From the NCBI RefSeq assembly GCF_947497555.1, contig NZ_CANMGY010000001.1, positions 434,001-498,000 on the forward strand: a DNA stretch of 64,000 nt. The letters are read 5' to 3'. Position numbers and translations under genes: made by a program. Position 1 is the first letter of the stretch; each line of letters opens with the position of its first letter. The notes under the pieces are model-generated. The model ran no database searches. It worked only from the letters and a program-made list of their open reading frames with translations, and was not told where the DNA came from. This DNA comes from an uncultured Umboniibacter sp. Lineage in GTDB: Bacteria; Pseudomonadota; Gammaproteobacteria; Pseudomonadales; DSM-25080. This document shows, one piece after another, positions 38,485 to 47,395 of the stretch.

Positions 38485-39210
38485 CTACATCGAAGACAGG
38501 CGCTTTCGCACTTCACTTAAGTGACGACGGGAGACCACAGGTCCACCCTCAATACCCTGGAGCTCAACCTGATACTGACCAGAATTTAACCGTTTAAGTC
38601 CCATAACGTGCTCAATCGTGACCAGTGAGTTGCGGTGAACCCGCAGCAACGCATCGCTGTACTCAGTTTCGAGGTGCCGTAATGCTTCATCAAGGACACG
38701 TTCGCCATCCTCGGTCACGGCCATGACATATTTTTGGTCGGCGTAGAAATATCGGACGTCTTCGATAGGTAACACGGTTAAGCCGCGGCGACTCTTAATG
38801 GTGAGGAACCGACGCTCGCCATTGGGCGTTGCTGCCGAGCGCAGGGCCCGACTCCCCTTAGAAACCTTAGCTAACGCGTCTCGAAGGAGATCTGGCCGAA
38901 CTGGCTTCAACAGATAACCATCGCCTCCAGAACGAAAGGCTTCGAGTGCATGTGATTCGTAAGCACTGGAAAAGATCACCGCTGGCGGGCAAGGCAAATC
39001 ACTCAACTCGCGCGCCCAGTCCAACCCGCTGGTTCCGGGCAAGCGAATATCAAGAATGATAACCTCTGGCTGTAGGCGTTCATAAAGTTCTCGCGCTTCA
39101 ACAACATTCACCGCCTCGCCGACGAGCAGCATCCCGCCAACTTGCTCAGCAATATGCTTAAAATGTTTGCGACTCAACGCTTCATCATCAACGATGATCG
39201 TTCGCAACAT
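38485..39210 (-). CDS. algR: AlgR-like LytTR response regulator
   Basis: A 241-residue two-domain regulator: receiver with phosphorylation site Asp54 (IILDIRLPG) and a C-terminal LytTR DNA-binding domain (GLTVLPIEDVRYFYADQKYV ... LRVHRNSLV). In Pseudomonas AlgR controls alginate and type IV pilus minor-pilin genes, and its kinase partner FimS/AlgZ is encoded next to it. No kinase gene is present here: argH follows divergently after 240 bp. The link to pili is inferred from the family and the Pil-Chp cluster in this window. Confidence 0.88.
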   Translation of the reverse strand: MLRTIIVDDEALSRKHFKHIAEQVGGMLLVGEAVNVVEARELYERLQPEVIILDIRLPGTSGLDWARELSDLPCPPAVIFSSAYESHALEAFRSGGDGYLLKPVRPDLLRDALAKVSKGSRALRSAATPNGERRFLTIKSRRGLTVLPIEDVRYFYADQKYVMAVTEDGERVLDEALRHLETEYSDALLRVHRNSLVTIEHVMGLKRLNSGQYQVELQGIEGGPVVSRRHLSEVRKRLSSM

Positions 39211-39450
39211 AGGTTTTCCTTCCTAAAGTTGTCCCAAAACGGCCACAATGACCGTTCATTGCACTAAACCGTGCCGACTAGAACTCTTAGACTAGTAAAG
39301 CTGGCGTGCTTTGCACAATTAATTTGCCAATTTTACTCGCTACTATGCCGAAACAGATCAGCTTCTATTCCCTACGTGGATTGCAGGACTGGGCGTCCCG
39401 ACCTAATATACCCTAAGAATTTTCTATTTTTAGTTATAGCAGGCATTGAA

Positions 39451-40842
39451 ATGAGTCAAAACAAACTTTGGGGCGGACGTTTTCAAGAACCTACGGATGA
39501 ATTTGTAGAGCGATTCACCGCATCAATAACTTTTGATCAACGCCTTTATCGACAAGACATTCGTGGCAGCTTAGCCCATGCGGCAATGCTAGAAAAAGCA
39601 GGCATCCTCAATGTCGACGAGCTGACTGATATTCAACGTGGCCTTCAGGAGATTGAAAGCGAAATTGAGGCTGGCAAATTCGACTGGTCAGTAGGCCTCG
39701 AAGACGTGCATATGAATATCGAAGCCGCACTAACCGAGCGCATCGGCATCACCGGAAAAAAACTTCACACCGGCCGCTCGCGCAATGATCAAGTTGCTAC
39801 CGACATTCGTCTGTGGTTACGCGACGAAATAGACCGGATTGAGCAGCAGTGTATCCGAGCGCAGGCCGGCATTATTCAGCTAGCGGCGCAGGAAGCCGAG
39901 ACGATTATGCCTGGCTTTACCCATCTACAAACCGCTCAACCCGTCACCTTCGGCCACCATCTTCTAGCTTGGTACGAGATGCTGAAACGTGACCACTCAC
40001 GTCTCATTGACTGTCGCAAGCGTTTAAATGAATCACCGTTAGGCGCGGCGGCACTGGCAGGTACAACCTATCCAATTCAACGTCAGCTTACGAGTGATAT
40101 GCTGGGCTTCGACCGTCCTACCGCCAACAGCCTAGATTCTGTTTCTGATCGCGATTTTGCTATCGAGTTTTGTTCGGCTGCGGCCCTCTGCCTAACTCAC
40201 CTTTCAAGGATGTCAGAGGAGTTGGTAATTTGGACCTCGGCGCAGTTTAACTTTGTTAAACTACCCGATCGCTTTTGCACTGGCTCGTCCATTATGCCGC
40301 AGAAGAAGAACCCTGATGTTCCGGAGCTAATTCGTGGCAAGACTGGACGAATGAATGGTCACCTTATTGCACTATTAACCTTGATGAAGAGCCAGCCACT
40401 GGCTTACAACAAGGACAATCAGGAAGATAAAGAGCCGCTCTTTGATGCCGTTGACACGTTACACGACTGCCTACGTGCCTTCGCCGATATGGTGCCTGCA
40501 ATTCAGGCCAACAAGGATGAAATGCGCAATGCCGCACTAAAGGGTTTCGCCACTGCCACAGACTTAGCGGACTACCTTGTAGTGAAGGGGATGCCATTCC
40601 GCGACGCTCACGAGGTGGTTGGTAAAGCCGTAGCGTTTGGGGTAGATCAACAGCGCGATCTCAGCGAAATGAGTCTCGAGGAGCTACAGGGTTTCAGCGA
40701 GACCATCGGCGCCGACGTATTTGAAGTTCTCACGCTAGAGGGCTCGGTCGCCGCAAGAGATCATTTAGGTGGAACCGCACCCAATCAGGTGCGCGCTGCA
40801 GCAGAGCGCGCGCTTACTCACTTACAGTCATTTTCAGCGTAA
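39451..40842 (+). CDS. argH: Argininosuccinate lyase
   Basis: Last step of arginine synthesis, splitting argininosuccinate to arginine and fumarate. 463 residues from the ATG giving [12 protein letters not shown], the family N-terminus; the open frame extends 60 codons upstream but that part is not conserved in type. [12 protein letters not shown] and the catalytic-serine loop [12 protein letters not shown] (near residue 280) are intact. The 240 bp upstream, shared with algR, hold no feature I can support firmly. Confidence 0.97.
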   Translation: MSQNKLWGGRFQEPTDEFVERFTASITFDQRLYRQDIRGSLAHAAMLEKAGILNVDELTDIQRGLQEIESEIEAGKFDWSVGLEDVHMNIEAALTERIGITGKKLHTGRSRNDQVATDIRLWLRDEIDRIEQQCIRAQAGIIQLAAQEAETIMPGFTHLQTAQPVTFGHHLLAWYEMLKRDHSRLIDCRKRLNESPLGAAALAGTTYPIQRQLTSDMLGFDRPTANSLDSVSDRDFAIEFCSAAALCLTHLSRMSEELVIWTSAQFNFVKLPDRFCTGSSIMPQKKNPDVPELIRGKTGRMNGHLIALLTLMKSQPLAYNKDNQEDKEPLFDAVDTLHDCLRAFADMVPAIQANKDEMRNAALKGFATATDLADYLVVKGMPFRDAHEVVGKAVAFGVDQQRDLSEMSLEELQGFSETIGADVFEVLTLEGSVAARDHLGGTAPNQVRAAAERALTHLQSFSA

Positions 40843-40854
40843 GGCAGGCTCATT

Positions 40855-40974
40855 ATGTTAAATCATCGTATCGTTGCTGTTCTCATTCTTCTAGGCCTGT
40901 TAGCGGCCTGTGGCCAAAAGGGCCCGCTCTACCTTCCTGAGGAAGATGCTAGTCAGCCCGCTTTAGAGGATTAA
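40855..40974 (+). CDS. lptM: Small lipoprotein LptM (YifL/LppL type)
   Basis: A 39-residue lipoprotein: MLNHRIVAVLILLGLLAACG is a signal peptide with lipobox LAAC, so the mature protein starts at Cys19. The following GQKGPLYLP is the hallmark of LptM, which assists disulfide maturation of LptD in the outer membrane lipopolysaccharide translocon. It lies 12 bp after argH and 9 bp before lysA; the lptM-lysA-dapF order is conserved in gammaproteobacteria. Confidence 0.92.
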   Translation: MLNHRIVAVLILLGLLAACGQKGPLYLPEEDASQPALED

Positions 40975-40983
40975 GCTAGCACT

Positions 40984-42225
40984 ATGTCAGCTGTAAATCG
41001 CAATTTCTCGCCAACGATAATTCGTGAAGCCGCGAACTCCTTTGGCACGCCGCTATATCTCTATGACGAGGCGGCTATCCGCAACGCTTTTTTACACTGG
41101 CACCAAGCACCTTCAAAACACTCGGTGCTGACCTGCTATGCGGTAAAGGCCAACTCAAACATTGCGATACTGCAACTTTTGAGTCGTTTAGGCGCTGGCT
41201 TTGACATCGTTTCGCAGGGTGAACTCGAGCGTGTTCTGCACGCGGGTGGCAAGCCGGAGCGAATTGTTTTCTCTGGCGTAGGCAAGTCGAGTGAGGCCAT
41301 TGCCCGCGCCCTTGAGGTAGGCATCAAATGTTTCAACGTAGAATCCATTCGCGAGCTAGACCACATTAATACGGTTGCCGCGGAGAAGGAAACCAAAGCC
41401 AAAGTCTCGTTGCGTATTAATCCAGACGTTGACGCGAAAACCCACCCCTATATCTCAACTGGCCTGAAAGCTAACAAGTTTGGTATTAGCCATGAAGAGG
41501 CGGTTACGGCATATCAGTATGCCTGTTCGCTACCTCAGTTAGAGGTCATCGGTATCGATTGTCATATCGGCTCGCAAATCACCGAGCTAGAGCCCTTTTT
41601 AGCCTCGCTCGATAAGTTACTTGTGCTCATCGACCAACTCGCTGACGTTGGTATTGATATCCGCCACTTAGACTTAGGCGGTGGTCTGGGAATTTGCTAT
41701 ACCAACGAGCAAGTGCCATCAGCCGAGAGTTACATCGCAGCCGTTAGCGATAAATTAGCTAATCGTGAATTGGAAATTGTTTTTGAGCCCGGGCGCTCCA
41801 TTGTCGCCAACGCAGGAATCTTAATTACCGAAGTTATTCTCAGCAAAGAAAACACCGGTAAGCACTTCGCGATTGTTGATGCCGCCATGAATGATTTGAT
41901 GCGGCCGGCTTTGTACCAAGGTCACCATCACATTGATGTGGTTGCAGGCCCGCGTAAGCTTGAGGCTAGTGAACACTGTTGGGATATCGTTGGCCCCGTG
42001 TGCGAAACCGGCGACTTTTTAGGACTAAATCGGCAGCTGAGCATCGCTGAGCGAGATTTACTTGTAATTCACTCGGCAGGTGCTTATGGTTTTACCATGT
42101 CGAGCAACTACAACAGCCGCCCACGGTGCGCCGAGGTATTGTTGCGCGAAGATCAGCTCGTTGAAATACGTAGCCGCGAAGTGATTACTGATCTCTTTGC
42201 CCACGAGCACCTACTAGCGGAGTAA
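40984..42225 (+). CDS. lysA: Diaminopimelate decarboxylase
   Basis: PLP enzyme converting meso-diaminopimelate to lysine, 413 residues. PLP lysine Lys55 in CYAVKANSN; HIGSQI, DLGGGLGI and FEPGRSIVANAG line the cofactor site, and CETGDF carries the cysteine acting across the dimer. Two bp separate it from dapF, which makes its substrate. Confidence 0.97.
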   Translation: MSAVNRNFSPTIIREAANSFGTPLYLYDEAAIRNAFLHWHQAPSKHSVLTCYAVKANSNIAILQLLSRLGAGFDIVSQGELERVLHAGGKPERIVFSGVGKSSEAIARALEVGIKCFNVESIRELDHINTVAAEKETKAKVSLRINPDVDAKTHPYISTGLKANKFGISHEEAVTAYQYACSLPQLEVIGIDCHIGSQITELEPFLASLDKLLVLIDQLADVGIDIRHLDLGGGLGICYTNEQVPSAESYIAAVSDKLANRELEIVFEPGRSIVANAGILITEVILSKENTGKHFAIVDAAMNDLMRPALYQGHHHIDVVAGPRKLEASEHCWDIVGPVCETGDFLGLNRQLSIAERDLLVIHSAGAYGFTMSSNYNSRPRCAEVLLREDQLVEIRSREVITDLFAHEHLLAE

Positions 42226-42227
42226 TT

Positions 42228-43055
42228 ATGCTGTTGAAATTTACCAAGATGCATGGTCTTGGCAACGACTTTATCGTTGTTGATGCAGTGAGTCAGCGCG
42301 TGCGCCTGACCAACCAACAAATTGCTCAGCTTGGTGATCGTCACTTCGGCATCGGCTGCGACCAGTTGCTGATCGTCGAGGCGCCTAGCCGCCCGGAAAT
42401 GGACTTTAAATACCGTATTTTCAATGGCGATGGCTCTGAAGTTGAGCACTGTGGTAACGGCGCTCGCTGCTTCGCCAAGTTCGTTCGCGACCAGCGCCTC
42501 ATCCATCGCGACACCATCCATGTAGAAACTAAATCCCGCGATTTAACGTTAACGATTCGCGACGACGGTCAGATTCGTGTCGACATGGGCGCCCCGTCGT
42601 TCGAACCCGCTGAACTCAAGCTTGATCGCGACAAAGCAGCCGTGTACTCGCTCAAAGGCGGGGATCGCCACTTCAAAGTCTCTGCGGTATCCATGGGCAA
42701 CCCCCATATCGTCACCCGAGTCAGCCAGGCCGAGCGCTACCCCGTTGAAAAGTATGGTCGAATACTCACCAAGCATCGCGCCTTCGCTGAAGGAGTGAAT
42801 GTCAGCTTCGCTGAATTTATTGATCGCCAAACTATTCGCTTACGCGTGTACGAGCGCGGCGCCGGTGAAACGCTCGCCTGTGGAACGGGGGCCTGCGCCA
42901 CAGCTGTCACCGCAATCCGTAATGACTGGTGTGACACAAAGGTGAATTTATTACTAAAAGGTGGCACACTCGAAGTTGAGTGGGACGGTAATGATGGATC
43001 TGTATTCATGACTGGCCCAGCAACTACCGTATTTAGTGGGCAAATAAGAATATGA
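42228..43055 (+). CDS. dapF: Diaminopimelate epimerase
   Basis: Cofactor-free racemase converting LL- to meso-diaminopimelate for lysine and peptidoglycan. 275 residues; the two catalytic cysteines are Cys75 (HCGNGARC) and Cys218 (ACGTGACA). GNDFIVVD is the N-terminal motif. Overlaps the DUF484 gene by 4 bp. Confidence 0.97.
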   Translation: MLLKFTKMHGLGNDFIVVDAVSQRVRLTNQQIAQLGDRHFGIGCDQLLIVEAPSRPEMDFKYRIFNGDGSEVEHCGNGARCFAKFVRDQRLIHRDTIHVETKSRDLTLTIRDDGQIRVDMGAPSFEPAELKLDRDKAAVYSLKGGDRHFKVSAVSMGNPHIVTRVSQAERYPVEKYGRILTKHRAFAEGVNVSFAEFIDRQTIRLRVYERGAGETLACGTGACATAVTAIRNDWCDTKVNLLLKGGTLEVEWDGNDGSVFMTGPATTVFSGQIRI

Positions 43056-43732
43056 CCATCGAAAAGGTCGAAGATACACCCTTAACTCCTGAGGCCGTGC
43101 GCAATTACTTGCGCTCAAACCCTGAATTCTTTCTCGAGAATGCAGAACTCTTGAACACCTTGAAGGTACCGCACCAGAGTGGCGGCGCTATTTCTTTACT
43201 CGAACATCAAGTTCATGTGTTACGGGACCGAAATAAGGACTTTCACACTCGCTTAGATAGCCTCCTAGAGCGCGCGCGTGATAATGATCATAAGTTTCAA
43301 CAAACTCGTCGCTTTGTTCTCAGTGCTCTGGAGTCACAGGATCTAGCCGAACTGAGTGATGCCGTAGAGCGAAGCCTGTACGATGACTTCGGTGTGGAGG
43401 CCTGTTCGTTGATTCTGTTTTCCGAAACACCTATAGATGGTTGTCGAGCGGAGCGGGTGATTGATGCGAATCGATACGTGGGTACCATCCTTACCAGCCA
43501 GAAGGCTATTTGTGGCGAATTTCCAGCCAACGAGATGAATTGGCTGTTCCGGCGAAACGGTATTCGTTCAGCCGCCATTGCTCCTTTACAACAACTTCAG
43601 TTATTAGGCGTCCTCGCGGTGGGTCACAGTGACCCTAACTTCTACCGGAACGGAATGGGGACACTGTTCCTCAATTATGTGGGTGAAGTACTACAACGGC
43701 TCATTCCTGAGCTAACGAATCGCCGTGCATAA
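43052..43732 (+). CDS. DUF484 family protein (GAF-like)
   Basis: A 226-residue cytoplasmic protein of unknown function, always found between dapF and xerC. The N-terminal part (VRNYLRSNPEFFLENAELL) and HQSGGAISLLEHQVHVLRDRN are family signatures, followed by a short coiled coil and a GAF-like domain. ATGA overlap with dapF and 8-base overlap with xerC suggest one transcript. Any part in XerC or cell-wall control is unproven. Confidence 0.9.
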   Translation: MTIEKVEDTPLTPEAVRNYLRSNPEFFLENAELLNTLKVPHQSGGAISLLEHQVHVLRDRNKDFHTRLDSLLERARDNDHKFQQTRRFVLSALESQDLAELSDAVERSLYDDFGVEACSLILFSETPIDGCRAERVIDANRYVGTILTSQKAICGEFPANEMNWLFRRNGIRSAAIAPLQQLQLLGVLAVGHSDPNFYRNGMGTLFLNYVGEVLQRLIPELTNRRA

Positions 43733-44600
43733 GGCGGTTGCCCAGTGGGTTGAGCATTTGACGGTCGAGCGTCGCCTCAGCCCACACACCATTAGTAGCT
43801 ATCGCCGTGATATACAGCGTTTCATTGACGATGAACCACAGCCTTTAGAAAAAACCCTAGCCGTGAGTTCGTTGCGAGCGCAAATTGCCAACATGTCGCG
43901 AGCCGGCCTTGCTACGCGCTCGATTGCCCGAGCACTTTCGAGTTTACAGACTTTTGTGAAGTGGGCTCGTCAGCATGGACTGCTATCCGAAGATTTTGCC
44001 TTACCTGCGCTCAAGCGCCCAAAACTGCCGAAACCTCTGCCGAAGGTTCTGGATGTAGACGCTACCGTGGCAGCAGTAGTAGTAGCCGGGGATGAGGATG
44101 CGGATTTACGCGATCGTGCCCTGCTCGAACTGCTTTACAGTAGCGGCCTTCGCCTGGCGGAGCTTGCCGGCCTTAACGTCAGTGATGTCAACCTCCCGCG
44201 ACAGCAGCTAAAGGTCTTAGGCAAGGGCTCCAAGGAGCGGATTATCCCGTTTGGTTCGCATGCAAAAAAGGCCCTGCAACGATGGATTGTACGTCGTCAG
44301 CTGGCGCCGAGCTCAGCCCTATTTATTAACTTGCAGTCCAACGCTAGGTTAAGTCATCGGGGTATTCAGTATATCGTGGAAAAGCGCGGTCAACAGGCGG
44401 GCTTAGACGTTCGACTACACCCTCACCTGCTACGCCACGCGTTTGCGTCGCACCTTCTAGAAGGGTCGGGAGATCTGCGCGCCGTGCAGGAGCTTTTGGG
44501 CCATGAAAACATTAGCACCACCCAGGTGTATACTCACTTAAACTTCCAACATTTAACCGCGGTGTACGACCAAGCACACCCTAGGGCCAAGAAAAAATGA
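43725..44600 (+). CDS. xerC: Tyrosine recombinase XerC
   Basis: Chromosome-dimer resolving recombinase working with XerD at dif sites. 291 residues: N-terminal core-binding domain (VERRLSPHTISSYRRDIQRF), C-terminal catalytic domain with Arg in YSSGLRLAEL, His-X-X-Arg in HLLRHAFAS, His in LGHENIS and the nucleophile Tyr in TTQVYTH. GTG start overlapping DUF484 by 8 bases. This is a housekeeping recombinase, not a sign of a mobile element. Confidence 0.95.
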   Translation: MHKAVAQWVEHLTVERRLSPHTISSYRRDIQRFIDDEPQPLEKTLAVSSLRAQIANMSRAGLATRSIARALSSLQTFVKWARQHGLLSEDFALPALKRPKLPKPLPKVLDVDATVAAVVVAGDEDADLRDRALLELLYSSGLRLAELAGLNVSDVNLPRQQLKVLGKGSKERIIPFGSHAKKALQRWIVRRQLAPSSALFINLQSNARLSHRGIQYIVEKRGQQAGLDVRLHPHLLRHAFASHLLEGSGDLRAVQELLGHENISTTQVYTHLNFQHLTAVYDQAHPRAKKK

Positions 44601-45292
44601 ACAACATTAAGCTCGTCGCCTTTGACTTAGACGATACGCTTTGGGACGGGGCTGATGTCCTGAATCGCGCTGAAGAGACCACCTTCAATTGGATTCAAGC
44701 GCAGCATCCTGATATAGCCGCCTGCTGGTCTATTGAAACCCTCAATGAGTTGCGCAAGTCAGTCATTGCTCCGCAGATAGATTACGCTCTGCAGCTCACC
44801 GATTCACGTCAACGTAGCTTCGCCTCGGCCGCCGCCCAGGTGGGTTACAACCACGAGGACGCACACCAATTTGCCGAGGCGGCCATTGAAGTATTCATGC
44901 GCGCCCGCACGGAAGTAGTGTTGTTTCCTGAGGTAGAAGCTCTCATGGATTTGTTAGCTCCCGACTTTAAGCTAGCGGCCATCAGTAATGGTAATTGCCG
45001 TGTTGAGGAGACAGCTATCGGCAAATACTTCAACATATCAGTAAGCGCTGAGGGGATCGGCGCAGCTAAACCAGAGATAGGGATGCTCAGTCACTGCCAA
45101 GAGAACTATGCGCTGAGTCCCAGCGAGTGTGTGTTAGTGGGCGATAGCGATTTCTATGATGGCCAAGCCGCCAGAGCCGCTGGATGGCACTTCATTCATT
45201 ATGACATCAACGGTCTACCGCTTCAGGGAACCATCAACAATTTAGCTCAACTACCGGATGCCTTAGCAAAACTCAACAGCGCGAACGCTTAG
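44597..45292 (+). CDS. yigB: HAD-family phosphatase YigB
   Basis: A 231-residue haloacid dehalogenase-type hydrolase. Motif I FDLDDTLWDG carries the nucleophile aspartate; motif II AISNGN, motif III lysine in GAAKPE and motif IV VGDSDFYDG follow. Position right after xerC (ATGA overlap) is that of yigB, whose E. coli product dephosphorylates a riboflavin precursor and FMN. The substrate assignment rests on position and family. Confidence 0.85.
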   Translation: MNNIKLVAFDLDDTLWDGADVLNRAEETTFNWIQAQHPDIAACWSIETLNELRKSVIAPQIDYALQLTDSRQRSFASAAAQVGYNHEDAHQFAEAAIEVFMRARTEVVLFPEVEALMDLLAPDFKLAAISNGNCRVEETAIGKYFNISVSAEGIGAAKPEIGMLSHCQENYALSPSECVLVGDSDFYDGQAARAAGWHFIHYDINGLPLQGTINNLAQLPDALAKLNSANA

Positions 45293-45303
45293 AATACGTT
45301 GTC

Positions 45304-45334
45304 TCAAGCTAGGTCTGTTAGAGACCTAGCTTGA
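45304..45334. terminator. Perfect 13-bp hairpin between convergent genes, no T-run
   Basis: Arms TCAAGCTAGGTCT (45304-45316) and AGACCTAGCTTGA (45322-45334) with loop GTTAG, in the 68-bp gap between the stops of yigB and the SutA-like gene. The stem could act on both strands, but neither side has a T-run, so it is not a standard intrinsic terminator; it may protect 3' ends. Confidence 0.5.
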
Positions 45335-45360
45335 TCGTAAAGCAACCCGTCGATGGCTGT

Positions 45361-45591
45361 TTAGATAGGCCTACTGCCGTAGTTCGAGGCGGGCTTTTGC
45401 GGTGGATCGGCCATCAGGTTCTTTTCAACCTCAACAATTTCACCGCCACTTTGTAAGAACTGCGCAATATCGTCCGAGAGCTGCTCTCGCACTGAACGAT
45501 TTGACGTCATTGTGCGGAGTTCGCCGCTGCCGTCATACGTTGCATCATTAGCGCTTTTATCTTCAGTAACCTTTGACTTCTTCTTCGCCAT
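45361..45591 (-). CDS. SutA-like small RNA polymerase-binding regulator
   Basis: A 76-residue charged protein: lysine-rich start (MAKKKSKVTEDK), a central helix (SVREQLSDDIAQFLQSGGEI) and a conserved end MADPPQKPASNYGSRPI. This helix-plus-tail layout resembles the RNA polymerase-binding part of SutA, a Pseudomonas protein that tunes transcription during slow growth. It lacks the long acidic N-terminal tail of SutA. A strong ribosome site (AAAAGGAG) precedes the ATG. The name is by recollected motif; without a search it remains probable. Confidence 0.65.
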   Translation of the reverse strand: MAKKKSKVTEDKSANDATYDGSGELRTMTSNRSVREQLSDDIAQFLQSGGEIVEVEKNLMADPPQKPASNYGSRPI

Positions 45592-45644
45592 CAGAGACTC
45601 CTTTTTAGCAAATTACTCAACCGTCTCTATTAAAATGGTTGCTT

Positions 45645-45672
45645 ATTCTATAATTTGCCAATTTATTTTCAA
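45645..45672 (-). promoter_or_regulatory. Likely promoter of the SutA-like gene
   Basis: On the minus strand TTGAAA (45672-45667) and TAGAAT (45650-45645) are separated by 16 bases, a fair sigma-70 promoter. It lies just downstream of the mnmH stop, so the small gene can be transcribed on its own as well as by readthrough from nudE-mnmH. Confidence 0.5.
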
Positions 45673-45698
45673 AAAAATCTCTCTGCGCGAGTTAACGG

Positions 45699-46790
45699 TC
45701 ACTTTGAGCGAGACGTTTCACACCATTCGACGACCGCATCGAAATCACCGCGAAACTCGACCTCACCCTCGCGTTTACTTTGTTGCCAGTTGTACATTGG
45801 GTCATAGTATTCGGTCAGAATGGTTGCTATCCAGGCTCGGTGTTCGTACGGATCCCTACTCGTTTCATAGGCCTCAAAGGCCGCTTCAATCCGACTTTGG
45901 AGCTCACCATGCCTCAGCCCACCTAGGCGCTTCTTAATCCGTGCGAATTGAGCAAGAACCGCCTCTCGATAAGGCCTTACGTAGTCGTCACCATAGCGAT
46001 CTTGATAGTCAACCACTCGGTTAACAACATAATCTCTCAGTAAACGATCAATCCGCTCCTCTTCGGTGGCCTCGATTTCTACCCTCGGGTAATGCTGCAT
46101 CGCCTGTTGCAGCGTGGGCGGCACGCAACAGCGTCCAATAAGCCGACCCTCATCCTCCAACCAACAGCGGCTACTCGTATCTCGTTGGAGTAGCTTAAGC
46201 GCCACCTCATTCTCGAAACTGGTTTGCGCTGGCTGCTCTTCAATGCCCTGGCCGAATACTGAACCCTTGTGACGAGCGAGCCCCTCTAGATCAATCGCGT
46301 GAGAAAGCTTAAGGAGCACATCGGTTTTTCCCGAGCCCGTGGCGCCGCTGACGACACCTAAGTTAGCACTGGGCGCCTGTTCCATTTCGGCCAGCAGGGT
46401 ATGTCTTAGCGCCTTATAACCGCCGTCGACTCGCGGCACGTCATGGCCCAAGCTCAATAGCGCGGCTTGCGTCAAACGGGAGCGGAGACCGCCACGCCAA
46501 CAATAGAGTACACCGTTAGGGTTATCCTTCGCCCAGGTATCCCATGCGGCTAAACGCTGCGCTTTTACTTCGCCAGATATTAGCTGATCGCCAAGCGCTA
46601 GCGCTGCCTGCTCGCCCTCCTGTTTGTAACAGGTGCCCACCTGAGCCCGTTGCTCGTTATCTAATAGCGCAATATTGGTCGCATTAGGTAGTGCTGACAC
46701 GGCCACTTCTCCGGGCGAGCGCAAATCGAGTAGCGGCGTATTGGCCTTCAGTAGGGCAGGCAGATCACTAATAACACGAAATTCTGTCAT
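45699..46790 (-). CDS. mnmH: tRNA 2-selenouridine/geranyl-2-thiouridine synthase
   Basis: Modifies the wobble uridine of certain tRNAs, replacing sulfur by selenium through a geranylated intermediate. 363 residues: N-terminal rhodanese domain with active Cys97 in VLYCWRGGLRS, then a P-loop domain with GATGSGKT near residues 147-154. Overlaps nudE by 4 bases. Presence implies selenophosphate use, but selD is not in this window. Confidence 0.93.
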   Translation of the reverse strand: MTEFRVISDLPALLKANTPLLDLRSPGEVAVSALPNATNIALLDNEQRAQVGTCYKQEGEQAALALGDQLISGEVKAQRLAAWDTWAKDNPNGVLYCWRGGLRSRLTQAALLSLGHDVPRVDGGYKALRHTLLAEMEQAPSANLGVVSGATGSGKTDVLLKLSHAIDLEGLARHKGSVFGQGIEEQPAQTSFENEVALKLLQRDTSSRCWLEDEGRLIGRCCVPPTLQQAMQHYPRVEIEATEEERIDRLLRDYVVNRVVDYQDRYGDDYVRPYREAVLAQFARIKKRLGGLRHGELQSRIEAAFEAYETSRDPYEHRAWIATILTEYYDPMYNWQQSKREGEVEFRGDFDAVVEWCETSRSK

Positions 46791-47368
46791 AGGGAGTCCT
46801 TGCTGGCATTGGCGCTAAGGCAGAGCCGCTGCTGAGCCTGTAGCGCAAGATAAATGGCCGCGATAGCGCGCCCCTCACTAAAATCGTCGCGCTCGAAGAG
46901 TTGTTCTAGCTCGGCGATCGGCCAGGCGACCACTTCTAACGGTTCGGGCTCATCACCTTCAAGCGAAGCGGGATACAGATCCCAACAGAGGTAGCAGTCA
47001 ATGCTGTATTGCATATATCCAGGCGCCAACGTCATGCGTTTTAGATACTGTAGCTTCCGCGCATCGACGCCCACTTCCTCCCGAAGTTCCCGATGGACAG
47101 CGTCCTCCGACGACTCCGCTTCGTCAACCGCGCCTTTGGGTAGCGAGAGCTGATAACTATCCGTTCCCGCGCTATACTCTCTGATGAGTAGTAATTTATC
47201 GTCGCTAGTGATGGGAACCATCATAACTGCCGGCGGGCCACCTGAGGTAATGAGCCGTTCGTAGGTTCGTCTCGTACCATTAGAAAACTCGAGCTCAAGC
47301 TGCTCAACAGAGAACAGTGTTGATTGAGCAACTCGCTGTCGAGCTAATATTTTTGGCGCTGATGGCAT
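46787..47368 (-). CDS. nudE: Nudix hydrolase NudE (ADP compounds hydrolase)
   Basis: A 193-residue Nudix enzyme hydrolysing ADP-ribose, NADH and diadenosine phosphates in related species. The Nudix box runs from LPKGAVDEAE to RELREEVGV with all metal-binding glutamates. Located divergently beside yrfG, matching the nudE-yrfG-hslR-hslO neighbourhood of E. coli, which supports the name over other ADP-ribose hydrolases. Confidence 0.9.
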   Translation of the reverse strand: MPSAPKILARQRVAQSTLFSVEQLELEFSNGTRRTYERLITSGGPPAVMMVPITSDDKLLLIREYSAGTDSYQLSLPKGAVDEAESSEDAVHRELREEVGVDARKLQYLKRMTLAPGYMQYSIDCYLCWDLYPASLEGDEPEPLEVVAWPIAELEQLFERDDFSEGRAIAAIYLALQAQQRLCLSANASKDSL

Positions 47369-47395
47369 ATCACAAACCTTTGTAGTGGATGACCT

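Noticed and set aside
39271..39450. Sixty extra codons in frame upstream of argH.
   Set aside because: The family N-terminus is [12 protein letters not shown] at 39451; the upstream part is not like any ArgH and covers the likely promoter region.
43725..44600. Tyrosine recombinase as a sign of an integrated element.
   Set aside because: It is XerC in its conserved dapF-DUF484-xerC-yigB setting; no attachment repeats or cargo genes surround it.
45512..45937. 141-residue plus-strand open frame.
   Set aside because: It runs across the start and promoter of the SutA-like gene and antisense into the end of mnmH; composition is typical of a shadow frame.
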